Positions 52,815-61,568 are shown, numbered from the stretch's first letter. The stretch is 64,000 bases of DNA from CCMP332 sp040218795 (GCA_040218795.1 JAVJQT010000005.1:62001-126000), one strand, 5' to 3'. Made by a program: numbers and translations. Notes: generated by a model from the sequence alone, not told the origin.

Positions 52815-52838
52815 ATATCGGACATTTTTATCCGATAT
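52815..52838. promoter_or_regulatory. Operator 2: inverted repeat upstream of the nrd cassette
   Basis: ATATCGGA (52815-52822) and TCCGATAT (52831-52838) form an 8-bp inverted repeat with an 8-nt spacer. Its core CGGACATTTTTATCCG (52819-52834) equals operator 1 at 13 of 16 bases, including both CGGA and TCCG ends. It lies between the rrf2 stop and the start of the 49-residue gene at 52858. Confidence 0.65.
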
Positions 52839-52857
52839 TATAAAACTAAAAATCAGA

Positions 52858-53007
52858 ATGAAAATTTCAGACAAATCAGTAAATGTTGAATTGCCAGCTA
52901 AAGACCATCACAATTCAAGGCTAATCCAAGAACATTTGGAAAAAAAGCTTCTCTTTTCAATGGCAATTAATGCTGAGCGTCAAAAAAATATACTTCAAAC
53001 CTCCTAA
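52858..53007 (+). CDS. Small hypothetical protein (49 aa) at the head of the nrd cassette
   Basis: 49 residues from the ATG at 52858. A longer frame from 52807 exists, but it would translate through operator 2, so the later ATG is preferred. The sequence is charged and helical in its second half (RLIQEHLEKKLLFSMAINAE) without Cys, signal peptide or membrane segment. It is 9 bp before nrdD. I do not recognise it. It might be a regulator or a factor that acts with the reductase, or a leader peptide. Confidence 0.5.
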   Translation: MKISDKSVNVELPAKDHHNSRLIQEHLEKKLLFSMAINAERQKNILQTS

Positions 53008-53016
53008 ATCATAAAC

Positions 53017-55131
53017 ATGGAACACTATGTAATAAAAAGGAGCGGTGAATATGCCCCTTTCATGCCCTACAAAATTGAAGATGCCATTTTAAAAGGGTTT
53101 AAAAGCGTTCAAAGCAAGTATGATAAACACATATTAGAAGAAGTGCTTGGAACATTGGAGCAGAAAACTACATGGGCTGTTGAGGAAATTCAGGACATTA
53201 TTGAAAAGGAACTTTTTAGAAAAGGATATTTTGACGTCCTGCGATCTTTTATGCTATATCGGCATACAAGAAAATTACAACGCGAGCATGTGGCAGGCAT
53301 CAATGATGACACAACATATGTCGATTCTACACAAACCATTGAAGAATATATTGGGAAATCCGACTGGAGAATCAATGCCAATGCCAATACCTCTTATTCA
53401 AGCGCGGGTCTTATCAATAATACGGCCGGTAAAATAATTGCCAACTACTGGCTGGATAAAGTTTACAGCAAAGAGGAAGGTTATGCCCATCGCAATGGCG
53501 ATATTCATATACACGATCTGGATTGCCTCACCGGATATTGTGCCGGATGGTCTCTCAGGGTATTGCTCAATGAAGGCTTTAATGGTGTAAGAGGTCGGGT
53601 TGAAAGCAGAGCTCCCTCCCACTTTAGAGAAGCCCTGGGACAAATGGCAAACTTTTTAGGCATTCTTCAAAGCGAATGGGCCGGAGCACAGGCATTTAGT
53701 TCATTTGACACCTATTTGGCACCCTATGTCTTTAAAGATAATCTCTCATACAAAGAGGTTTTAAAAGCAGTCAGGAGTTTTGTTTATAATCTAAATGTTC
53801 CGGCCAGATGGGGTCAATCTCCATTTACAAATATTACACTGGATTGGGTTGTACCCGAGGATTTAAAGGAACAAATACCTACGAAAAACGACATACACCT
53901 TTTTAAGAACATTGAGGATGCTACACTTAAAAAGAAGGCTTTGGAGCGAGCTGTGAACTCATTGGAAGATCTCACTTACTCTCATTTCCAAAAAGAAATG
54001 AATATGATTAACAAAGCCTATTACACCGTAATGACAGAGGGAGATGCCAATGAACAACCATTTACATTTCCGATTCCAACCGTAAATATTACCGAAGATT
54101 TTGACTGGTATGGAGAAAACACAGATCTTCTTTTTGAAAACACTGCTAAAATAGGTTCCTCCTATTTTCAAAATTTTATTGGCAGTCAATACATAACAGA
54201 TGAAAAGGGCAATAAAATTGAGAATCCCAAGGCCTATAAACCCAATGCCGTAAGAAGCATGTGTTGTCGTTTGCAGCTTGATCTAAGAGAATTACTCAAA
54301 CGAGGGAATGGATTATTTGGCAGTGCGGAGATGACAGGCAGCATAGGTGTTGTGACTATCAATATGGCGCGTTTGGGCTATTTAAATAAAGGTAATAAGG
54401 AAGGACTGTTTGAAAATTTAGACGCCCTTCTTTTTATCGCCAAATCGAGTCTTGAAAAGAAAAGAAAGATTATTCAGGAATTATTTGAAAGAGGTTTATA
54501 TCCCTATACCAAAAGGTATTTACCTGGTTTTAAAAACCATTTTTCAACCATTGGCGTGAATGGAATGAATGAAATGCTTTTGAATTTCACAAATAACAAG
54601 TACGACATGAGTTCTGAAAAGGGAATCTCATTAAGCATTGAAATTTTGGATTTCATCCGTTCCAGAATGCAAAGTTTTCAGGAAGAAACGGGAAATTTAT
54701 ACAATCTGGAAGCCACTCCTGCCGAAGGCACCACATACCGTTTTGCCAAAGAAGACAGAAAACGCTTTCCGAACATCCTGCAAGCCGGAGAAGGTGAAAA
54801 TATTTATTATACCAATAGTTCACAGCTCCCTGTAAATTTTACGGATGATCCCTTTGAAGCGCTCTTTAAACAAGACGACTTACAATGCATGTATACCGGG
54901 GGAACCGTCTTGCACCTGTACATGGGGGAAAAAATAAGCTCTCCAGAAGCTTGTAGAAATTTTATCAGGAAAACACTCACAAACTTCAAACTGCCATACA
55001 TAACCGTAACTCCTGTTTTTAGCATCTGCCCAAAACACGGCTACATCAATGGAGAATATGAATTTTGTCCAAAATGTGATGACATATTAATAGAAGAATT
55101 AACCAATAAATACAAAAATCATGCAAAGTAA
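53017..55131 (+). CDS. nrdD: Anaerobic ribonucleoside-triphosphate reductase, catalytic body (glycyl-radical domain missing)
   Basis: 704 residues. An ATP-cone fills about 1-92 (YVIKRSGEYAPFMPYKIEDA). The class III reductase barrel follows (NGDIHIHDLDCLTGYCAGWS, SPFTNITLDWVVPEDLK, FPIPTVNITEDF, RSMCCRLQLDL, GSIGVVTINMARLGYL). The C-terminal zinc site is ICPKHGYINGEYEFCPKCDD. The frame then ends at TAA 55129-55131 before the glycyl-radical loop (R-V-x-G-Y), which all class III enzymes need. That loop is encoded in the next, overlapping frame from 55121. NrdD makes dNTPs from NTPs without oxygen. Confidence 0.93.
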   Translation: MEHYVIKRSGEYAPFMPYKIEDAILKGFKSVQSKYDKHILEEVLGTLEQKTTWAVEEIQDIIEKELFRKGYFDVLRSFMLYRHTRKLQREHVAGINDDTTYVDSTQTIEEYIGKSDWRINANANTSYSSAGLINNTAGKIIANYWLDKVYSKEEGYAHRNGDIHIHDLDCLTGYCAGWSLRVLLNEGFNGVRGRVESRAPSHFREALGQMANFLGILQSEWAGAQAFSSFDTYLAPYVFKDNLSYKEVLKAVRSFVYNLNVPARWGQSPFTNITLDWVVPEDLKEQIPTKNDIHLFKNIEDATLKKKALERAVNSLEDLTYSHFQKEMNMINKAYYTVMTEGDANEQPFTFPIPTVNITEDFDWYGENTDLLFENTAKIGSSYFQNFIGSQYITDEKGNKIENPKAYKPNAVRSMCCRLQLDLRELLKRGNGLFGSAEMTGSIGVVTINMARLGYLNKGNKEGLFENLDALLFIAKSSLEKKRKIIQELFERGLYPYTKRYLPGFKNHFSTIGVNGMNEMLLNFTNNKYDMSSEKGISLSIEILDFIRSRMQSFQEETGNLYNLEATPAEGTTYRFAKEDRKRFPNILQAGEGENIYYTNSSQLPVNFTDDPFEALFKQDDLQCMYTGGTVLHLYMGEKISSPEACRNFIRKTLTNFKLPYITVTPVFSICPKHGYINGEYEFCPKCDDILIEELTNKYKNHAK

Positions 55132-55291
55132 AATCAAAACTATCGATGTTCTAAATCAGCACCCGGAATTAAGAACTAAATGCCTTGTCTATACTCGTGT
55201 AATGGGATACCACAGACCCGTTGAGAGTTTTAATATTGGAAAAAAAGGCGAACACAAACAGAGAACACACTTTAGAGAAAATGTGGAATAA
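55121..55291 (+). CDS. Separate glycyl-radical domain of NrdD
   Basis: 56 residues from the ATG at 55121. The core is TKCLVYTRVMGYHRPVESF followed by NIGKKGEHKQR. This is the glycyl-radical loop that normally ends NrdD, with Gly29 in the R-V-M-G-Y motif as the radical site. It has its own ATG and 20 lead residues (SKIKTIDVLNQHPELR), lies in the +1 frame relative to nrdD and overlaps it by 11 bp (ATGCAAAGTAA). It then overlaps nrdG by 11 bp in the same way (ATGTGGAATAA). It should be converted to the radical form by NrdG and dock on the catalytic body, as GrcA/YfiD does for pyruvate formate-lyase. Confidence 0.88.
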   Translation: MQSKIKTIDVLNQHPELRTKCLVYTRVMGYHRPVESFNIGKKGEHKQRTHFRENVE

Positions 55292-55958
55292 AAAAATCAT
55301 TTATGACATAAGCCCATTTTCTTTAATTGACTTTCCCGATAAAGTATCCTGTATTGTCTGGTTCGCGGGCTGTAATATGAGATGTAGCTATTGTTACAAT
55401 CCGGAGATTGTTTTTGGGAAAGGAAAAATTTCGCTTATGGAAGTCCTTGACTTTGTGATATCCAGAAAAGGACTGCTGGACGGTGTAGTATTCAGCGGTG
55501 GTGAATGTACTTTGTATAAAGAAACTATTCCCTTCGCCAGGGCCCTAAAAAAACTTGGAATGTTGGTAAAAATTGACACCAATGGTTCAAACCCGGATAT
55601 TCTTGAAAAAATGTTGAATCTGGAGATTATTGATTCTGTTTCAATGGATTTTAAAGCACCTCGGGGAAAATTCGAATCCATAACGAAATCAAATTTTTTT
55701 AAAGAATTCGAAAAATCTCTGGAGATACTGATAAGAGCTGATATCCCTTTTGAGCTCAGAACCACATATCATTCGGATTTACTTAATGATTCGGACATGA
55801 TGGAAATGAATGAATTCGTCATTAATTCAGGCTATGAGGGAACCTATTTTATACAAAACTATATCGATAGCAAAAGTACAGTTGGCAATATTGGAAAGTG
55901 TCAAAGTAAAATTTTACAAAAAAACATGCAGAAAAGAAAAGTCGTCATCAGAAACTGA
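55281..55958 (+). CDS. nrdG: Anaerobic ribonucleotide reductase activating enzyme (radical SAM)
   Basis: 225 residues from the ATG at 55281; a longer frame from 55221 would overlap the whole radical-loop gene. The radical SAM cluster motif is GCNMRCSYCYNP (C-x3-C-x2-C), followed by FSGGECTLY and KIDTNGSNP, and a strand-end DFKAP. It reductively cleaves SAM to make the glycyl radical. The enzyme is somewhat longer than E. coli NrdG and is close to the NrdG/PflA-like form of Bacteroidota. It overlaps the preceding 56-residue gene by 11 bp. Confidence 0.93.
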   Translation: MWNKKIIYDISPFSLIDFPDKVSCIVWFAGCNMRCSYCYNPEIVFGKGKISLMEVLDFVISRKGLLDGVVFSGGECTLYKETIPFARALKKLGMLVKIDTNGSNPDILEKMLNLEIIDSVSMDFKAPRGKFESITKSNFFKEFEKSLEILIRADIPFELRTTYHSDLLNDSDMMEMNEFVINSGYEGTYFIQNYIDSKSTVGNIGKCQSKILQKNMQKRKVVIRN

Positions 55959-56045
55959 GCAGCCCGGGTCTTTGATATAGGACAAAAAATAAATTGAAAT
56001 CCGCTATTTCCAGGCAGGAGTTTGGAATTGAAAATATTAATAAAC

Positions 56046-57866
56046 ATGATAAAACCACATTCATTTCACATTCCTGTAATGGGAATTAGTTTCACAATTG
56101 AAACACCCTTGAAAGTTTCTCAATACGGTATTGACTCAGTTATTTCCCTGGGTGACGATATTCTAATCGAAAAATTAAGGAAGATGCTTTGCCAAAGGAA
56201 TGGCCTCCCCTATAAAGTTATTAGTCCTCAAATAAATGATTTCAGAGCAAAACGGATTACTTCCTATTTGAACCTGGTCAACAAACTGGCTTTAAAACAA
56301 TTTGAGGCTTTCAAAAATGAAGCGCTTCATAGCATGGACAAAATCAAAGAATATCTCGCCATGTTGCCTGTTCAATCAAGAATACACAAAGAATTCAAAA
56401 AATTACTTGAAAAATCACCGGGGCCAAAAGAGTTAAGTAAATGGATGGACAGGTATTTATCCAGAGGGAGCATTGATGTTAATATCATGACCAAAATCGA
56501 TAAAGAGACCTTCATAAAAAATGAAAAATTGCCATCAGAATTCAATACAGCACATGCCGCTCTCAGAGGCTATGCCAATAGTGATTTGCAATCTTCAGTC
56601 GTATTCTCGGCGGGACTGAATCCAAGGTTATTTACTTATATGTCCCAATTCAATGATTTTCATCCCGACAATAAGGGAGAAATAAAAAAGAAGATAATCA
56701 TTAAAGTAAGTGATTACAGATCGGCTTTAATCCAGGGAAAATTTTTGGCAAACAAAGGTTTATGGGTTTCAGAATTTAGAATTGAATCAGGTCTTAACTG
56801 CGGAGGACATGCATTTGCAAGCGATGGTACACTCCTCGGACCAATTCTCTCTGAGTTTATGGACAAAAGAAATGAGCTGATACAGGACATTCATACCATT
56901 TATGTCAAAACTAAATCGGCAAATAAGCAAAGCATTCCGGATAAAACTCTACCAATAAGAATATCGGTTCAGGGAGGTGTTGGTTCGGCTGTTGAGCATC
57001 AGTTTCTACTCGACTATTATCAAGTTGATTCCGTTGGCTGGGGCTCGCCTTTTCTTTTGGTACCGGAAGCAACAAGTGTCGATGATTTCACACTTAATAA
57101 ACTGGTTGAATCCAGGGAAAAAGACATATACCTAAGCAATGTTTCTCCTTTGGGAGTTTTGTTTAATAATCTTAAAAATAGCAGCAAGGAAGTAGAAAAA
57201 ATAGCTCGAATAAAAAGTGGGAAACCCGGTAGTCCCTGTGTTAAAAAATACCTGGCTTTAAATAAGGAGTTTTCAGAAAAAGGGCTTTGCACGGCCTCCA
57301 GGAAATATCAGGCTATAAAAATTAAAGAACTCGATAAGCGTGAATTGTCTAATCAGGAATACCAAAGGAGCTACGATGATATTGTCGACAAAGAATGTAT
57401 TTGCACCGGATTGGGCACTACCGCTTTAATAGTAAACCATCTGAATACTGATCTTGAAGGAGATGCCGTTTCCATTTGCCCCGGTCCTAACATAGCCTAT
57501 TTTACCAAAACAATGAGTCTTAAAGAAATCACAGATCATATCTATGGCAGAATCAATGTTATCAGCAGAAATGATCGCCCGAATATGTTCATAAAAGAGT
57601 TGCAGATTAATATCGAATTTCTGAAGAATAAAATTAACGAATATCAATTATCCCCTTCCAAAAACAAGATCCAAAACTTTGAGAAAATTGTTATTAACCT
57701 GGACAATGGCATAAGTTATTATTTAGAATTGTTTAGCCGGCTCGATAAGCGTTTTAGTGAATTAGGTCGCAATATTCAAGACTATTTAAAAGTGGAACAA
57801 ATGTCTCTGAATCTTCTAAAAATAGAGATTGAAAAACTGTCAGAAACAAATAATGATATGGATTGA
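56046..57866 (+). CDS. Unrecognised protein, TIM-barrel-like with Cys-rich second half
   Basis: 606 residues from the ATG at 56046; TTG codons at 56022 and 56028 are alternatives, the second having GGAG 7 bp upstream. The N-terminus (HIPVMGISFTIETPLKVSQY, then GIDSVISL) and the region SVQGGVGSAVEHQFLLDYYQ and VDSVGWGSPFLLVPEA look like the first and last strands of an FMN/phosphate-binding TIM barrel such as nitronate monooxygenase or glutamate synthase. GLNCGGHAFASDGTLLGP is very characteristic. Cys398, 415, 451, 453 and 478 could bind a cluster. The last 90 residues are helical. Unknown function; it sits between nrdG and nadA. Confidence 0.8.
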   Translation: MIKPHSFHIPVMGISFTIETPLKVSQYGIDSVISLGDDILIEKLRKMLCQRNGLPYKVISPQINDFRAKRITSYLNLVNKLALKQFEAFKNEALHSMDKIKEYLAMLPVQSRIHKEFKKLLEKSPGPKELSKWMDRYLSRGSIDVNIMTKIDKETFIKNEKLPSEFNTAHAALRGYANSDLQSSVVFSAGLNPRLFTYMSQFNDFHPDNKGEIKKKIIIKVSDYRSALIQGKFLANKGLWVSEFRIESGLNCGGHAFASDGTLLGPILSEFMDKRNELIQDIHTIYVKTKSANKQSIPDKTLPIRISVQGGVGSAVEHQFLLDYYQVDSVGWGSPFLLVPEATSVDDFTLNKLVESREKDIYLSNVSPLGVLFNNLKNSSKEVEKIARIKSGKPGSPCVKKYLALNKEFSEKGLCTASRKYQAIKIKELDKRELSNQEYQRSYDDIVDKECICTGLGTTALIVNHLNTDLEGDAVSICPGPNIAYFTKTMSLKEITDHIYGRINVISRNDRPNMFIKELQINIEFLKNKINEYQLSPSKNKIQNFEKIVINLDNGISYYLELFSRLDKRFSELGRNIQDYLKVEQMSLNLLKIEIEKLSETNNDMD

Positions 57867-57907
57867 ATTCAAGAACGTTCTAATCGCATTGTTTTCTTAA
57901 AAGACAA

Positions 57908-58858
57908 ATGACCATGAATGCAAAGACAAAAAATCAATTGAAGGAGAAGATATTAGATCTGAAAAAAGAAAAGAACGCAATAATTCTTGCTCATTATTAT
58001 CAACTGCCGGAAATACAGGAAATCGCCGATTTTGTAGGTGATAGTTTAGCTTTATCACAAAAAGCAAAAAGCACAAATGCAGATATAATTGTTTTTGCCG
58101 GCGTACATTTTATGGCTGAAACGGCCAAAATACTCAACCCCCAAAAAAAGGTGATTTTACCTGACCTGAATGCCTCCTGTTCATTGGCTGAATCATGCGA
58201 CAAAGAAGAATTCAAGAAACTTCTTAAAAAGCATCCTGACTTTACTGTTGTTTCTTATATTAATTGCTCGGCCGAGATCAAGGCATTGAGCGATATTACA
58301 TGTACATCGTCCAATGCCGAAAAAATTATCCGATCGATCCCGAAAAACAAACCCGTCCTTTTTGCTCCCGATAAAAACCTGGGGAATTATTTAATAAAGA
58401 AAACAAAAAGGAAAATGCATTTATGGGATGGACTATGTATCGTTCATCAGGCCTTTGCTATGGATAAAATTCTGCTTTTACACCGAAAGCATCCCAATGC
58501 CAAATTCATAGCCCACCCTGAATCCAGCGAAGAAATATTGCAAATAGCCGTTTACATTGGCTCCACTGCCGGCATGTTGGATTACGTTAAAAAAAGTGAT
58601 GCTAAAGAATTTATTGTAGCTACGGAAGCGGGTCTATTGCATCAGATGAAAAAAGAAGTGCCTGACAAAATATTGATTCCTGCACCCGTGGAAGATGATA
58701 ACTCCTGTGCCTGCAGCGAATGTGCCTATATGAAATTAAACACACTTGAAAAGCTTTATAAGTGTCTGAAGGAAGAAAAACCGGAAATTTTAATTTCTGA
58801 AAATCTGAGAAAGAAAGCTGAAAAACCTATTGCTCGCATGTTAGAATTATCATGTTAA
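57908..58858 (+). CDS. nadA: Quinolinate synthase NadA
   Basis: 316 residues. It has the three-fold pseudosymmetric NadA layout: ILAHYYQLPEIQEIADFVGD at the start, FAGVHFMAETAKIL, LPDLNASCSLAESC, VVSYINCSAEIKALSDITCT and FAPDKNLGNYL. Cys ligands for the 4Fe-4S cluster are one in LNASCSLAESC, one late in the middle (LWDGLCIVHQAF) and one in CACSECAYM. It condenses iminoaspartate with dihydroxyacetone phosphate. It overlaps nadB by 7 bp (58852-58858). Confidence 0.95.
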   Translation: MTMNAKTKNQLKEKILDLKKEKNAIILAHYYQLPEIQEIADFVGDSLALSQKAKSTNADIIVFAGVHFMAETAKILNPQKKVILPDLNASCSLAESCDKEEFKKLLKKHPDFTVVSYINCSAEIKALSDITCTSSNAEKIIRSIPKNKPVLFAPDKNLGNYLIKKTKRKMHLWDGLCIVHQAFAMDKILLLHRKHPNAKFIAHPESSEEILQIAVYIGSTAGMLDYVKKSDAKEFIVATEAGLLHQMKKEVPDKILIPAPVEDDNSCACSECAYMKLNTLEKLYKCLKEEKPEILISENLRKKAEKPIARMLELSC

Positions 58859-60447
58859 AATTTGACTATTTAGTTATCGGTTCCGGAGTTGCCGGGCTAT
58901 CCTATGCATTGCATATTGCTCACGATTCCCCTAATGCTACAATAGCAATAGTAACAAAAGCGGATTTAAGTGATTCGAATACAAAGTATGCACAAGGTGG
59001 CATTGCTGTGGTTACCAATAAAAACAATGATTCCTTTAAGCAGCATGTAAAGGATACCATTGAAACGGGCTGTGGTCTTTCAAATCCTGAAATTGTCAAT
59101 ATGGTTATTTCGAATGGTCCCAAACGACTAAAAGAATTAATCGATTGGGGAATGGAGTTTGACAAAAATACAATTGGTCAGTTCGATTTGGGATTAGAAG
59201 GAGGCCATAGCCAAAATCGCATTTTGCATAATGGAGATAGAACAGGAAGCAAACTGGAAGAAACGTTGCTCTATCAAATCAAGCACAAAGCCAATATACA
59301 GGTCTTTTCTCAGCATTTGGCCTTAGATCTGATTACCCGGAATGTTGATATCAAAATTGCAAACAAGCAATTATGTTGTTTCGGAGCTTATGTGTACAAT
59401 ATTGCTTCAAAAAAAATCCAAAGTTTTTCAGCCAAAATAACCATGCTTGCTACAGGCGGTATCGGGCAGGTATACCTCGATTCCACAAACCCCGAAATTT
59501 CAACCGGTGATGGCATTGCTATGGCTTATATGGCCAATGCCGAGATTGAAAATATGGAGTTTATACAATTTCATCCTACAGCATTTTTTAATAAGGATTC
59601 CAGGCCTGCCTTTTTGATATCAGAGGCCCTCAGAGGTTTCGGAGCCTTGCTGAGAAATAATTCGGGAGAACTTTTCATGCAAAAATACCACATCAGAAAA
59701 GAGCTTGCACCCAGAGATATTGTTTCCAGAGCCATCGCAAGTGAAATGAAAAATAGTGGGACTGCCTTTGTTTATCTCGATTGTCGCCATCTGAACATGC
59801 ATGATTTTAAGATGCATTTCCCTGAAATATCTAAAAAGGTGTTAGAATCAGGCATTGATATTTCCAAAGAAATGATTCCTGTGGCACCGGCTGCACATTA
59901 TTTGTGTGGTGGGATTAATGTAAATCAACATGGGCAAACATCAATAAAAAATCTATACGCCTGTGGTGAATGTGCAAACACGACTTTACATGGTGCAAAT
60001 CGTCTGGCATCTAATTCTTTGCTCGAGGCCCTTGTTTTTGCCCATAAGAGCTTTCTCAAATCCAAAGAGTCCATCAAAAACATTGATTTTCAAAGTAATA
60101 TTCCCGAACGCAAGGCAGAAGCCCTTTGCGAGCCAAAAGATATGCTTTTAATAATTCGGTATACTAAAGAATTACAAGCCCTGATGAATAAAAATGTGGG
60201 TATAATTCGTTCGAATGAATCGCTGAGGCAGGCAGAAGAAAGCCTGAATAAAATGTGTGCTAATACACAGGAGCTTTTAAAAAAGAATATAATTTCAGTT
60301 AATCTGATTGAGTTGAGAAATATGATCTATGTATCACAATTAATTGTAAAACATTCTTTGTCACGCAAAATAAACCTGGGTGTTTTCTTTAATTCCGACA
60401 ATGATAAAGTGGAATACCAAAATAAAGCGAGCCTCCTTTATAATTAA
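58852..60447 (+). CDS. nadB: L-aspartate oxidase NadB
   Basis: 531 residues. FAD-binding motif LVIGSGVAGLSYALHIAH at the N-terminus, then NTKYAQGGIAVV, GLEGGHSQNRILHNGDRTG, EFIQFHPTAF and in the C-terminal part LYACGECANTTLHGANRLAS. It makes iminoaspartate for NadA and can pass electrons to fumarate instead of oxygen, so it works anaerobically. The start overlaps the end of nadA by 7 bp, giving tight coupling of the two steps of quinolinate formation. Confidence 0.95.
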   Translation: MLKFDYLVIGSGVAGLSYALHIAHDSPNATIAIVTKADLSDSNTKYAQGGIAVVTNKNNDSFKQHVKDTIETGCGLSNPEIVNMVISNGPKRLKELIDWGMEFDKNTIGQFDLGLEGGHSQNRILHNGDRTGSKLEETLLYQIKHKANIQVFSQHLALDLITRNVDIKIANKQLCCFGAYVYNIASKKIQSFSAKITMLATGGIGQVYLDSTNPEISTGDGIAMAYMANAEIENMEFIQFHPTAFFNKDSRPAFLISEALRGFGALLRNNSGELFMQKYHIRKELAPRDIVSRAIASEMKNSGTAFVYLDCRHLNMHDFKMHFPEISKKVLESGIDISKEMIPVAPAAHYLCGGINVNQHGQTSIKNLYACGECANTTLHGANRLASNSLLEALVFAHKSFLKSKESIKNIDFQSNIPERKAEALCEPKDMLLIIRYTKELQALMNKNVGIIRSNESLRQAEESLNKMCANTQELLKKNIISVNLIELRNMIYVSQLIVKHSLSRKINLGVFFNSDNDKVEYQNKASLLYN

Positions 60448-60710
60448 TAGAAGTATTAAAGCAAATGAACATTAAATGAGATAATACAAGGCCTTTGAAA
60501 CCTGATGGTTCAATACCTTTTTAGTCAATTAACCTCCTAAATAAACAACCATTCTCTAAAATGCGCTCCATTATTTCATTGCTAAATCCTTTTAAACAAT
60601 TTTCATTTCGCATAGGATAATTCTCATAAGAATTTCCCATAAATTAGTCCCTTTATTTAAAGGCTTAGCCAATGGCTTAATTCATTTAAGAAGGCCATAA
60701 ATATGTCGAT
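60448..60710. other. 263-bp intergenic region after nadB
   Basis: No gene is visible. It contains the short dyad AGCCAATGGCT (60667-60677) shortly before the mscS ATG. No convincing terminator for the nrd-nad cassette was found here. Confidence 0.5.
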
Positions 60711-61568
60711 ATGAAAGAATTAATGGATTTTCTGGAATTTGAGCTCTTAAGCGTGGGAGAATATAAAATTCGAGCCTTTACCCTCTTTGCGGTATTAATT
60801 ATTTTTCTGATCACCAAACTGATCCTTTGGATAATTAAAAAGGCCCTTTACAATCAAAAACGCTTTAAAAAACTCGACAGAGGAAGTGCCTATGCCCTCT
60901 TTCAAATCATAAGATATGTCGTTTGGATAATGGCCATCGGATTAATTCTGGAAACCGTAGGCGTAAAGGTCAATGTACTGATCGCCGGTTCGGCCGCCTT
61001 GCTGGTCGGTGTGGGTTTGGGTTTACAACAAACCTTTAACGATATCATTTCGGGATTGATCCTTCTCTCCGAACAATCGATTAAAATTGATGATGTTTTG
61101 GAAATCGACGGGGACGTGGTGAAAATTCAAAGCATAGGTTTGCGAACCTCCAAAGGTCTTAACACCGATGATATCTCCATTATCATTCCTAATTCACTGA
61201 TTACCACCAATAAGGTGATCAACTGGAGCCATCAAACCAAGAAAACACGTTTTAGAATCGATGTCGGTGTGGCCTATGGAAGCGATGTTGATCTGGTCAT
61301 AAAAATACTCGAAGAAAGTGCCTTTGAACATCCGGATATCTCCAACCGGGAATTGACCGAAGGACGTCTGGTGAATTTTGGAAATTCTTCGCTGGACTTT
61401 CAGGTTCTCTTTTTTAGCAAGAACATTTTCAGAATCAATAAAGTCAAAAGCGATATTCGAAAAATTATCAATAGAAAGTTTGCCGAAAACGGGGTTATTA
61501 TCCCTTTCCCTCAAATGGATTTGCATTTCAAAACGAATGAAACCGAAATATTCAAGGGGAATAAATAA
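60711..61568 (+). CDS. MscS-family mechanosensitive ion channel
   Basis: 285 residues. Three membrane segments (about 18-42, 62-84, 88-112) with the pore-lining helix rich in Gly and Ala: LIAGSAALLVGVGLGLQQTF, then NDIISGLILL. The cytoplasmic beta domain follows (DVLEIDGDVVKIQSIGLRTS) and the alpha/beta domain (RIDVGVAYGSDVDLVIKILE). It opens on membrane tension during osmotic downshift. Single gene of normal length. Confidence 0.93.
   Translation: MKELMDFLEFELLSVGEYKIRAFTLFAVLIIFLITKLILWIIKKALYNQKRFKKLDRGSAYALFQIIRYVVWIMAIGLILETVGVKVNVLIAGSAALLVGVGLGLQQTFNDIISGLILLSEQSIKIDDVLEIDGDVVKIQSIGLRTSKGLNTDDISIIIPNSLITTNKVINWSHQTKKTRFRIDVGVAYGSDVDLVIKILEESAFEHPDISNRELTEGRLVNFGNSSLDFQVLFFSKNIFRINKVKSDIRKIINRKFAENGVIIPFPQMDLHFKTNETEIFKGNK

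Noticed and set aside
52807..53007. Longer 66-residue version of the small protein before nrdD
   Set aside because: Its first 17 codons (from a TTG) would cover the operator 2 palindrome; the internal ATG at 52858 is more likely the start.
55221..55280. 20-residue N-terminal extension of NrdG
   Set aside because: It begins with TTG and lies entirely inside the glycyl-radical gene in another frame; NrdG homologues begin near the W-N-K-K-I segment at 55281.
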